Shown here: positions 22,521 to 35,192 of the stretch, piece after piece
How positions within the stretch are numbered: position 1 is the first letter of the stretch
Layout of the letters: every line of letters begins with the position of its first letter
Source: Auanema rhodensis
Taxonomy: Eukaryota > Nematoda > Chromadorea > Rhabditida > Rhabditidae
Length of the DNA stretch: 64,000 bases
Assembly: GCA_964057225.1 (NCBI GenBank)
Contig: OZ059895.1
Span: 2,976,001 to 3,040,000, forward strand
Reading direction: 5' to 3'
Notes under the pieces: model-generated
The model's input: the letters and a program-made list of their open reading frames with translations, nothing else
What the model was told of the DNA's origin: nothing
The model's database searches: none
Made by a program: the position numbers and the translations under genes

Positions 22521-25500
22521 GTACACCCATAAATTATACGCAGCACAGGTTACCCTTAAATAATGAACTGACCGACTAATCAGACATGGATCTTTCCTAG
22601 TTCTGTTGCTTGAATGGATGTTTACCCTACGTAGGCTAGTAAAACATGCCCTTCAAAGCATCAGAACATGTGATCACATTCCAATATTTTTGTATCTATC
22701 TTGTAAAGATAGTAATATATCATATGTTGAACACTATGTTGGAAAGATTTTAAATCAGATTTTTTCAACTTTCACTCAGTTTGTTTTCTTAACTTTGATT
22801 AAGAACCTTGTTGTTCGTACACCCATAAAATATACGCAGCACAGGTTACCCTTAAATAATGAACTGACCGACTAATCAGACATGGATCTTTCCAAGTTCT
22901 GTTGCTTGAACGGATGTTTTCCTACGTAGGCTAGTAAAACATGCCATTCAAAGCATCAGAACATGTGATCAAATTCCAATTTTTTTGTATCTATCTTGTA
23001 AAGATAGTAATATATCATATGTTGAACACTATGTTGGAAAGATTTTCATTCAGATTTTTTAATTTTTATTCAGTTTGTTTTTTAAACTTTGATTAAGAAC
23101 TTTGATTTTTGTTTACCCATAAATTATACGCAGCACAGGTTACCCTTAAATAATGAACTGACCGACTAATCAGACATGGATCTTTCCAAGTTCTGTTGCT
23201 TGAACGGATGTTTTCCTACGTAGGCTAGTAAAACATGCCCTTCAAAGCATCAGAACATGTGATCACATTCCAATTTTTTTGTATCTATCTTGTAAAGATA
23301 GTAATATATCATATGTTGAACACTATGTTGGAAAGATTTTCATTCAGATTTTTTAATTTTTATTCAGTTTGTTTTTTAAACTTTGATTAAGAACTTTGAT
23401 TTTTGTTTACCCATAAATTATACGCAGCACAGGTTACCCTTAAATAATGAACTGACCGACTAATCAGACATGGATCTTTCCAAGTTCTGTTGCTTGAACG
23501 GATGTTTTCCTACGTAGGCTAGTAAAACATGCCCTTCAAAGCATCAGAACATGTGATCACATTCCAATTTTTTTGTATCTATCTTGTAAAGATAGTAATA
23601 TATCATATGTTGAACACTATGTTGGAAAGATTTTAATTCAGATTTTTTCAACTTTCACTCAGTTTGTTTTCTAAACTTTGATTAAGAACCTTGTTGTTTG
23701 TACACCCATAAAATATACGCAGCACAGGTTAACCTTAAATAATGAACTGACCGACTAATCAGACATGGATCTTTCCTAGTTCTGTTGCTTGAATGGATGT
23801 TTTCCTACGTAGCCTAGTAAAACATGCCCTTCAAAGCATCAGAACATGTGATCACATTCCAATTTTTTTGTATCTATCTTGTAAAGATAGTAATATATCA
23901 TATGTTGAACACTATGTTGGAAAGATTTTAATTCAGATTTTCGAACTTTTATTCAGTTTGTTTTTTAAACTTTGATTAAGAACTTTGATTTTTGTACACC
24001 CATAAATTATACGCAGCACAGGTTACCCTTAATTAATGAACTGACCGACTAATCAGACATGGATCTTTCCAAGTTCTGTTGCTTGAACGGATGTTTTCCT
24101 ACGTAGGCTAGTAAAACATGCCCTTCAAAGCATCAGAACATGTGATCACATTCCAATATTTTTGTATCTATCTTGTAAAGATAGTAATATATCATATGTT
24201 GAACACTATGTTGAAAAGATTTTATATCAGATTTTTTCAACTTTCACTCAGTTTGTTTTCTAAACTTTGATTAAGAACCTTGAGTTTTGTACACCCATAA
24301 ATTATACGCAGCACAGGTTACCCTTAAATAATGAACTGACCGACTAATCAGACATGGATCTTTCCTAGTTCTGTTGCTTGAATGGATGTTTACCCTACGT
24401 AGGCTAGTAAAACATGCCCTTCAAAGCATCAGAACATGTGATCACATTCCAATATTTTTGTATCTATCTTGTAAAGATAGTAATATATCATATGTTGAAC
24501 ACTATGTTGGAAAGATTTTAAATCAGATTTTTTCAACTTTCACTCAGTTTGTTTTCTTAACTTTGATTAAGAACCTTGTTGTTCGTACACCCATAAAATA
24601 TACGCAGCACAGGTTACCCTTAAATAATGAACTGACCGACTAATCAGACATGGATCTTTCCAAGTTCTGTTGCTTGAACGGATGTTTTCCTACGTAGGCT
24701 AGTAAAACATGCCATTCAAAGCATCAGAACATGTGATCAAATTCCAATTTTTTTGTATCTATCTTGTAAAGATAGTAATATATCATATGTTGAACACTAT
24801 GTTGGAAAGATTTTCATTCAGATTTTTTAATTTTTATTCAGTTTGTTTTTTAAACTTTGATTAAGAACTTTGATTTTTGTTTACCCATAAATTATACGCA
24901 GCACAGGTTACCCTTAAATAATGAACTGACCGACTAATCAGACATGGATCTTTCCAAGTTCTGTTGCTTGAACGGATGTTTTCCTACGTAGGCTAGTAAA
25001 ACATGCCCTTCAAAGCATCAGAACATGTGATCACATTCCAATTTTTTTGTATCTATCTTGTAAAGATAGTAATATATCATATGTTGAACACTATGTTGGA
25101 AAGATTTTCATTCAGATTTTTTAATTTTTATTCAGTTTGTTTTTTAAACTTTGATTAAGAACTTTGATTTTTGTTTACCCATAAATTATACGCAGCACAG
25201 GTTACCCTTAAATAATGAACTGACCGACTAATCAGACATGGATCTTTCCAAGTTCTGTTGCTTGAACGGATGTTTTCCTACGTAGGCTAGTAAAACATGC
25301 CCTTCAAAGCATCAGAACATGTGATCACATTCCAATTTTTTTGTATCTATCTTGTAAAGATAGTAATATATCATATGTTGAACACTATGTTGGAAAGATT
25401 TTAATTCAGATTTTTTCAACTTTCACTCAGTTTGTTTTCTAAACTTTGATTAAGAACCTTGTTGTTTGTACACCCATAAAATATACGCAGCACAGGTTAA

Positions 25501-26353
25501 CCTTAAATAATGAACTGACCGACTAATCAGACATGGATCTTTCCTAGTTCTGTTGCTTGAATGGATGTTTTCCTACGTAGCCTAGTAAAACATGCCCTTC
25601 AAAGCATCAGAACATGTGACCACATTCCAATTTTTTTGTATCTATCTTGTAAAGATAGTAATATATCATATGTTGAACACTATGTTGGAAAGATTTTAAT
25701 TCAGATTTTTTCAACTTTCACTCAGTTTGTTTTCTAAACTTTGATTAAGAACCTTGTTGTTTGTACACCCATAAAATATACGCAGCACAGGTTAACCTTA
25801 AATAATGAACTGACCGACTAATCAGACATGGATCTTTCCTAGTTCTGTTGCTTGAATGGATGTTTTCCTACGTAGCCTAGTAAAACATGCCCTTCAAAGC
25901 ATCAGAACATGTGATCACATTCCAATTTTTTTGTATCTATCTTGTAAAGATAGTAATATATCATATGTTGAACACTATGTTGGAAAGATTTTAATTCAGA
26001 TTTTTTCAACTTTCACTCAGTTTGTTTTCTAAACTTTGATTAAGAACCTTGTTGTTTGTTTACCCATAAATTATACGCAGCACAGGTTACCCTTAAATAA
26101 TGAACTGACCGACTAATCAGACATGGATCTTTCCTAGTTCTGTTGCTTGAATGGATGTTTACCCTACGTAGGCTAGTAAAACATGCCCTTCAAAGCATCA
26201 GAACATGTGATCACATTCCAATTTTTTTGTATCTATCTTGTAAAGATAGTAATATATCATATGTTGAACACTATGTTGGAAAGATTTTAATTCAGATTTT
26301 TTCAACTTTCACTCAGTTTGTTTTCTAAACTTTGATTAAGAACCTTGTTGTTT
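22521..26353 (+). repeat. pK-L-L-S-b cassette in hexamer arrangement, with b/p unit expansion
   Basis: Thirteen units start at 22521 (pK), 22817 (L), 23111 (L), 23405 (S), 23700 (bC), 23994 (nS), 24289 (pK), 24585 (L), 24879 (L), 25173 (S), 25468 (bS), 25763 (bS) and 26058 (pS). The run from 22521 repeats at 24289, a six-unit, 1768-bp period. The first L of each run has gccattc and gatcaaat, and the S unit ends cttgttgtttg. After 25173 the b head (gtagcct, with gttaacc) and the cttgttgtttg end were amplified over successive single units. This looks like a recent local expansion. Confidence 0.9.
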
Positions 26354-27532
26354 GTTTACCCATAAATTATACGCAGCACAGGTTACCCTTAAATAATGAA
26401 CTGACCGACTAATCAGACATGGATCTTTCCTAGTTCTGTTGCTTGAATGGATGTTTACCCTACGTAGGCTAGTAAAACATGCCCTTCAAAGCATCAGAAC
26501 ATGTGATCACATTCCAATTTTTTTGTATCTATCTTGTAAAGATAGTAATATATCATATGTTGAACACTATGTTGGAAAGATTTTAATTCAGATTTTTGAA
26601 CTTTTATTCAGTTTGTTTTTCAAACTTTGATTAAGAACTTTGATTTTCGTACACCCATAAATTATACGCAGCACAGGTTACCCTTAATTAATGAACTGAC
26701 CGACTAATCAGACATGGATCTTTCCTAGTTCTGTTGCTTGAATGGATGTTTTCCTACGTAGGCTAGTAAAACATGCCCTTCAAAGCATCAGAACATGTGA
26801 TCACATTCCAATATTTTTGTATCTATCTTGTAAAGATAGTAATATATCATATGTTGAACACTATGTTGAAAAGATTTTAATTCAGATTTTTTCAACTTTC
26901 ACTCAGTTTGTTTTCTAAAATTTGATTAAGAACCTTGAGTTTTGTACACCCATAAATTATACGCAGCACAGGTTACCCTTAAATAATGAACTGACCGACT
27001 AATCAGACATGGATCTTTCCTAGTTCTGTTGCTTGAATGGATGTTTACCCTACGTAGGCTAGTAAAACATGCCCTTCAAAGCATCAGAACATGTGATCAC
27101 ATTCCAATTTTTTTGTATCTATCTTGTAAAGATAGTAATATATCATATGTTGAACACTATGTTGGAAAGATTTTAATTCAGATTTTTGAACTTTTATTCA
27201 GTTTGTTTTTCAAACTTTGATTAAGAACTTTGATTTTCGTACACCCATAAATTATACGCAGCACAGGTTACCCTTAATTAATGAACTGACCGACTAATCA
27301 GACATGGATCTTTCCAAGTTCTGTTGCTTGAACGGATGTTTTTCTACGTAGGCTAGTAAAACATGACCTTCAAAGCATCAGAACATGTGATCACATTCCA
27401 ATATTTTTGTATCTATCTTGTAAAGATAGTAATATATCATATGTTGAACACTATGTTGGAAAGATTTTAATTCAGATTTTCTAACTTTTATTCAGTTTGT
27501 TTTTTAAACTTTGATTAAGAACTTTGATTTTT
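26354..27532 (+). repeat. pC-n dimer pair
   Basis: Four units start at 26354 (pC), 26649 (nS), 26944 (pC) and 27239 (n and f head, T). The pC units share gatttttgaac, a variant of the C tail, and are 590 bp apart. The nS unit has a default cctag/aatgg middle and a private ctaaaatttg. The last unit joins an n head to an f middle and a T tail, so it is a three-part mosaic. Confidence 0.88.
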
Positions 27533-29302
27533 GTACACCCATAAATTATACGCAGCACAGGTTACCCTTAAATAATGAACTGACCGACTAATCAGACATG
27601 GATCTTTCCTAGTTCTGTTGCTTGAATGGATGTTTTCCTACGTAGGCTAGTAAAACATGCCCTTCAAAGCATCAGAACATGTGACCACATTCCAATTTTC
27701 TTGTATCTATCTTGTAAAGATAGTAATATATCATATGTTGAACACTATGTTGAAAAGATTTTAATTCAGATTTTTTCAACTTTCACTCAGTTTGTTTTCT
27801 AAACTTTGATTAAGAACCTTGAATTTTGTACACCCATAAAATATACGCAGCACAGGTTACCCTTAAATAATGAACTGACTGTCTAATCAGACATGGATCT
27901 TCCCAAGTTCTGTTGCTTGAATGGATGTTTTCCTACGTAGGCTAGTAAAACATGCCCTTCAAAGCATCAGAACATGTGATCACATTCCAATTTTTTTGTA
28001 TCTATCTTGTAAAGATAGTAATATATCATATGTTGAACACTATGTTGGAAAGATTTTAATTCAGATTTTCGAACTTTTATTCAGTTTGTTTTTTAAACTT
28101 TGATTAAGAACTCTGATTTTTGTACACCCATAAATTATACGCAGCACAGGTTACCCTTAATTAATGAACTGACCGACTAATCAGACATGGATCTTTCCAA
28201 GTTCTGTTGCTTGAACGGATGTTTTCCTACGAAGGCTAGTAAAACATGCCCTTCAAAGCATCAGAACATGTGATCACATTCCAATATTTTTGTATCTATC
28301 TTGTAAAGATAGTAATATATCATATGTTGAACACTATGTTGGAAAGATTTTAATTCGGTTTTTTTTCAACTTTCACTCAGTTTGTTTTCTTAACTTTGAT
28401 TAAGAACCTTGAGTTTTGTACACCCATAAATTATACGCAGCACAGGTTACCCTTAAATAATGAACTGACCGACTAATCAGACATGGATCTTTCCTAGTTC
28501 TGTTGCTTGAATGGATGTTTTCCTACGTAGGCTAGTAAAACATGCCCTTCAAAGCATCAGAACATGTGATCACATTCCAATTTTCTTGTATCTATCTTGT
28601 AAAGATAGTAATATATCATATGTTGAACACTATGTTGAAAAGATTTTAATTCAGATTTTTTCAACTTTCACTCAGTTTGTTTTCTAAACTTTGATTAAGA
28701 ACCTTGAATTTTGTACACCCATAAAATATACGCAGCACAGGTTACCCTTAAATAATGAACTGACTGTCTAATCAGACATGGATCTTCCCAAGTTCTGTTG
28801 CTTGAATGGATGTTTTCCTACGTAGGCTAGTAAAACATGCCCTTCAAAGCATCAGAACATGTGATCACATTCCAATTTTTTTGTATGTATCTTGTAAAGA
28901 TAGTAATATATCATATGTTGAACACTATGTTGGAAAGATTTTAATTCAGATTTTCGAACTTTTATTCAGTTTGTTTTTTAAACTTTGATTAAGAACTTTG
29001 ATTTTTGTACACCCATAAATTATACGCAGCACAGGTTACCCTTAATTAATGAACTGACCGACTAATCAGACATGGATCTTTCCAAGTTCTGTTGCTTGAA
29101 CGGATGTTTTCCTACGAAGGCTAGTAAAACATGCCCTTCAAAGCATCAGAACATGTGATCACATTCCAATATTTTTGTATCTATCTTGTAAAGATAGTAA
29201 TATATCATATGTTGAACACTATGTTGGAAAGATTTTAATTCGGTTTTTTTTCAACTTTCACTCAGTTTGTTTTCTTAACTTTGATTAAGAACCTTGAGTT
29301 TT
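27533..29302 (+). repeat. Trimer higher-order repeat S-xC-nG, two copies
   Basis: Units start at 27533 (S), 27828 (xC), 28122 (nG), 28418 (S), 28713 (xC) and 29007 (nG). Each position recurs at exactly 885 bp. Both S units carry ccaattttcttg, ttgaaaag and a gaattttg end, as does the S unit at 21341. The xC units differ by private changes (aactctg near 28111, gtatgtatc near 28888). Confidence 0.92.
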
Positions 29303-31362
29303 GTACACCCATAAATTATACGCAGCACAGGTTACCCTTAAATAATGAACTGACCGACTAATCAGACATGGATCTTTCCTAGTTCTGTTGCTTGAATGGA
29401 TGTTTTCCTACGTAGGCTAGTAAAACATGCCCTTCAAAGCATCAGAACATGTGATCACATTCCAATATTTTTGTATCTATCTTGTAAAGATAGTAATATA
29501 TCATATGTTGAACACTATGTTGGAAAGATTTTAAATCAGATTTTTTCAACTTTCACTCAGTTTGTTTTCTTAACTTTGATTAAGAACCTTGTTGTTCGTA
29601 CACCCATAAAATATACGCAGCACAGGTTACCCTTAAATAATGAACTGACCGACTAATCAGACATGGATCTTTCCAAGTTCTGTTGCTTGAACGGATGTTT
29701 TCCTACGTAGGCTAGTAAAACATGCCATTCAAAGCATCAGAACATGTGATCAAATTCCAATTTTTTTGTATCTATCTTGTAAAGATAGTAATATATCATA
29801 TGTTGAACACTATGTTGGAAAGATTTTCATTCAGATTTTTTAATTTTTATTCAGTTTGTTTTTTAAACTTTGATTAAGAACTTTGATTTTTGTTTACCCA
29901 TAAATTATACGCAGCACAGGTTACCCTTAAATAATGAACTGACCGACTAATCAGACATGGATCTTTCCAAGTTCTGTTGCTTGAACGGATGTTTTCCTAC
30001 GTAGGCTAGTAAAACATGCCCTTCAAAGCATCAGAACATGTGATCACATTCCAATTTTTTTGTATCTATCTTGTAAAGATAGTAATATATCATATGTTGA
30101 ACACTATGTTGGAAAGATTTTCATTCAGATTTTTTAATTTTTATTCAGTTTGTTTTTTAAACTTTGATTAAGAACTTTGATTTTTGTTTACCCATAAATT
30201 ATACGCAGCACAGGTTACCCTTAAATAATGAACTGACCGACTAATCAGACATGGATCTTTCCAAGTTCTGTTGCTTGAACGGATGTTTTCCTACGTAGGC
30301 TAGTAAAACATGCCCTTCAAAGCATCAGAACATGTGATCACATTCCAATTTTTTTGTATCTATCTTGTAAAGATAGTAATATATCATATGTTGAACACTA
30401 TGTTGGAAAGATTTTAATTCAGATTTTTTCAACTTTCACTCAGTTTGTTTTCTAAACTTTGATTAAGAACCTTGTTGTTTGTACACCCATAAAATATACG
30501 CAGCACAGGTTACCCTTAAATAATGAACTGACCGACTAATCAGACATGGATCTTTCCTAGTTCTGTTGCTTGAATGGATGTTTTCCTACGTAGCCTAGTA
30601 AAACATGCCCTTCAAAGCATCAGAACATGTGATCACATTCCAATTTTTTTGTATCTATCTTGTAAAGATAGTAATATATCATATGTTGAACACTATGTTG
30701 GAAAGATTTTAATTCAGATTTTCGAACTTTTATTCAGTTTGTTTTTCAAACTTTGATTAAGAACTTTGATTTTTGTACACCCATAAATTATACGCAGCAC
30801 AGGTTACCCTTAATTAATGAACTGACCGACTAATCAGACATGGATCTTTCCAAGTTCTGTTGCTTGAACGGATGTTTTCCTACGTAGGCTAGTAAAACAT
30901 GCCCTTCAAAGCATCAGAACATGTGATCACATTCCAATATTTTTGTATCTATCTTGTAAAGATAGTAATATATCATATGTTGAACACTATGTTGGAAAGA
31001 TTTTCATTCAGATTTTTTAATTTTTATTCAGTTTGTTTTTTAAACTTTGATTAAGAACTTTGATTTTTGTTTACCCATAAATTATACACAGCACAGGTTA
31101 CCCTTAAATAATGAACTGACCGACTAATCAGACATGGATCTTTCCTAGTTCTGTTGCTTGAATGGATGTTTTTCTACGTAGGCTAGTAAAACATGACCTT
31201 CAAAGCATCAGAACATGTGATCACATTCCAATATTTTTGTATCTATCTTGTAAAGATAGTAATATATCATATGTTGAACACTATGTTGGAAAGATTTTAA
31301 TTCAGATTTTCTAACTTTTATTCAGTTTGTTTTTTAAACTTTGATTAAGAACTTTGATTTTT
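29303..31362 (+). repeat. Third copy of the K-L-L-S-b cassette
   Basis: Seven units start at 29303 (K), 29598 (L), 29892 (L), 30186 (S), 30481 (bC), 30775 (nL) and 31069 (fT). The first five have the same order and marker alleles as 22521 and 24289, including gccattc in the first L and the cttgttgtttg end of S. Here the K unit has a default head instead of p, and the b unit has gttaccc instead of gttaacc. The unit at 31069 has a private tatacacagc. Confidence 0.9.
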
Positions 31363-34300
31363 GTACACCCATAAATTATACGCAGCACAGGTTACCCTTA
31401 AATAATGAACTGACCGACTAATCAGACATGGATCTTTCCTAGTTCTGTTGCTTGAATGGATGTTTTCCTACGTAGGCTAGTAAAACATGCCCTTCAAAGC
31501 ATCAGAACATGTGATCACATTCCAATTTTTTGTATCTATCTTGTAAAGATAGTAATATATCATATGTTGAACACTATGTTGGAAAGATTTTAATTCAGAT
31601 TTTCGAAGTTTTATTCAGTTTGTTTTTTAAACTTTGATTAAGAACTTTGATTTTTGTACACCCATAAATTATACGCAGCACAGGTTACCCTTAATTAATG
31701 AACTGACCGACTAATCAGACATGGATCTTTCCAAGTTCTGTTGCTTGAACGGATGTTTTCCTACGAAGGCTAGTAAAACATGCCCTTCAAAGCATCAGAA
31801 CATGTGATCACATTCCAATATTTTTGTATCTATCTTGTAAAGATAGTAATATATCATATGTTGAACACTATGTTGGAAAAATTTTAATTCGGTTTTTTTT
31901 CAACTTTCACTCAGTTTGTTTTCTTAACTTTGATTAAGAACCTTGAGTTTTGTACACCCATAAATTATACGCAGCACAGGTTACCCTTAAATAATGAACT
32001 GACCGACTAATCAGACATGGATCTTTCCTAGTTCTGTTGCTTGAATGGATGTTTTCCTACGTAGGCTAGTAAAACATGCCCTTCAAAGCATCAGAACATG
32101 TGATCACATTCCAATATTTTTGTATCTATCTTGTAAAGATAGTAATATATCATATGTTGAACACTATGTTGGAAAGATTTTAATTCAGATTTTTTCAACT
32201 TTCACTCAGTTTGTTTTCTAAACTTTGATTAAGAACCTTGAGTTTTGTACACCCATAAATTATACGCAGCACAGGTTACCCTTAAATAATGAACTGACCG
32301 ACTAATCAGACATGGATCTTTCCTAGTTCTGTTGCTTGAATGGATGTTTTCCTACGTAGGCTAGTAAAACATGCCCTTCAAAGCATCAGAACATGTGATC
32401 ACATTCCAATTTTTTTGTATCTATCTTGTAAAGATAGTAATATATCATATGTTGAACACTATGTTGGAAAGATTTTAATTCAGATTTTCGAACTTTTATT
32501 CAGTTTGTTTTTCAAACTTTGATTAAGAACTTTGATTTTCGTACACCCATAAATTATACGCAGCACAGGTTACCCTTAATTAATGAACTGACCGACTAAT
32601 CAGACATGGATCTTTCCAAGTTCTGTTGCTTGAACGGATGTTTTCCTACGTAGGCTAGTAAAACATGCCTTTCAAAGCATCAGAACATGTGATCACATTC
32701 CAATATTTTTGTATCTATCTTGTAAAGATAGTAATATATCATATGTTGAACACTATGTTGGAAAGATTTTAAATCAGATTTTTTCAACTTTCACTCAGTT
32801 TGTTTTCTTAACTTTGATTAAGAACCTTGTTGTTCGTACACCCATAAAATATACGCAGCACAGGTTACCCTTAAATAATGAACTGACCGACTAATCAGAC
32901 ATGGATCTTTTCAAGTTCTGTTGCTTGAACGGATGTTTTCCTACGTAGGCTAGTAAAACATGCCCTTCAAAGCATCAGAACATGTGATCAAATTCCAATT
33001 TTTTTGTATCTATTTTGTAAAGATAGTAATATATCATATGTTGAACACTATGTTGGAAAGATTTTCATTCAGATTTTTTAATTTTTATTCAGTTTGTTTT
33101 TTAAACTTTGATTAAGAACTTTGATTTTTGTTTACCCATAAATTATACGCAGCACAGGTTACCCTTAATTAATGAACTGACCGACTAATCAGACATGGAT
33201 CTTTCCAAGTTCTGTTGCTTGAACGGATGTTTTCCTACGAAGGCTAGTAAAACATGCCCTTCAAAGCATCAGAACATGTGATCACATTCCAATATTTTTG
33301 TATCTATCTTGTAAAGATAGTAATATATCATATGTTGAACACAATGTTGGAAAGATTTTAATTCGGTTTTTTTTCAACTTTCACTCAGTTTGTTTTCTTA
33401 ACTTTGATTAAGAACCTTGAGTTTTGTACACCCATAAATTATACGCAGCACAGGTTACCCTTAAATAATGAACTGACCGACTAATCAGACATGGATCTTT
33501 CCTAGTTCTGTTGCTTGAATGGATGTTTTCCTACGTAGGCTAGTAAAACATGCCCTTCAAAGCATCAGAACATGTGATCACATTCCAATATTTTTGTATC
33601 TATCTTGTAAAGATAGTAATATATCATATGTTGAACACTATGTTGGAAAGATTTTAATTCAGATTTTTTCAACTTTCACTCAGTTTGTTTTCTAAACTTT
33701 GATTAAGAACCTTGAGTTTTGTACACCCATAAATTATACGCAGCACAGGTTACCCTTAAATAATGAACTGACCGACTAATCAGACATGGATCTTTCCTAG
33801 TTCTGTTGCTTGAACGGATGTTTTCCTACGTAGGCTAGTAAAACATGCCCTTCAAAGCATCAGAACATGTGATCACATTCCAATTTTTTTGTATCTATCT
33901 TGTAAAGATAGTAATATATCATATGTTGAACACTATGTTGGAAAGATTTTAAATCAGATTTTTTCAACTTTCACTCAGTTTGTTTTCTTAACTTTGATTA
34001 AGAACCTTGTTGTTCGTACACCCATAAAATATACGCAGCACAGGTTACCCTTAAATAATGAACTGACCGACTAATCAGACATGGATCTTTCCAAGTTCTG
34101 TTGCTTGAACGGATGTTTTCCTACGTAGGCTAGTAAAACATGCCCTTCAAAGCATCAGAACATGTGATCAAATTCCAATTTTTTTGTATCTATCTTGTAA
34201 AGATAGTAATATATCATATGTTGAACACTATGTTGGAAAGATTTTCATTCAGATTTTTTAATTTTTATTCAGTTTGTTTTTTAAACTTTGATCAAGAACT

Positions 34301-35192
34301 TTGATTTTTGTTTACCCATAAATTATACGCAGCACAGGTTACCCTTAATTAATGAACTGACCGACTAATCAGACATGGATCTTTCCAAGTTCTGTTGCTT
34401 GAACGGATGTTTTCCTACGAAGGCTAGTAAAACATGCCCTTCAAAGCATCAGAACATGTGATCACATTCCAATATTTTTGTATCTATCTTGTAAAGATAG
34501 TAATATATCATATGTTGAACACTATGTTGGAAAGATTTTCATTCAGATTTTTTAATTTTTATTCAGTTTGTTTTTTAAACTTTGATTAAGAACTTTGATT
34601 TTTGTTTACCCATAAATTATACGCAGCACAGGTTACCCTTAAATAATGAACTGACCGACTAATCAGACATGGATCTTTCCTAGTTCTGTTGCTTGAATGG
34701 ATGTTTTTCTACGTAGGCTAGTAAAACATGACCTTCAAAGCATCAGAACATGTGATCACATTCCAATATTTTCGTATCTATCTTGTAAAGATAGTAATAT
34801 ATCATATGTTGAACACTATGTTGGAAAGATTTTAATTCAGATTTTCTAACTTTTATTCAGTTTGTTTTTTAAACTTTGATTAAGAACTTTGATTTTTGTA
34901 CACCCATAAATTATACGCAGCACAGGTTACCCTTAAATAATGAACTGACCGACTAATCAGACATGGATCTTTCCTAGTTCTGTTGCTTGAATGGATGTTT
35001 TCCTACGTAGGCTAGTAAAACATGCCCTTCAAAGCATCAGAACATGTGACCACATTCCAATTTTTTTGTATCTATCTTGTAAAGATAGTAATATATCATA
35101 TGTTGAACACTATGTTGGAAAGATTTTAATTCAGATTTTTTCAACTTTCACTCAGTTTGTTTTCTAAACTTTGATTAAGAACCTTGAGTTTT
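31363..35192 (+). repeat. Satellite block, units 108-120
   Basis: Thirteen units start at 31363 (C), 31656 (nG), 31952 (S), 32247 (C), 32541 (nK), 32836 (L), 33130 (nG), 33426 (S), 33721 (K), 34016 (L), 34310 (nL), 34604 (fT) and 34898 (S). The order nG, S, then K and L occurs twice, once with an extra C. The first unit is 293 bp because its T run is one shorter. Private core changes occur at 32836 (tattttgtaaag) and 33130 (cacaatg). Confidence 0.88.
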
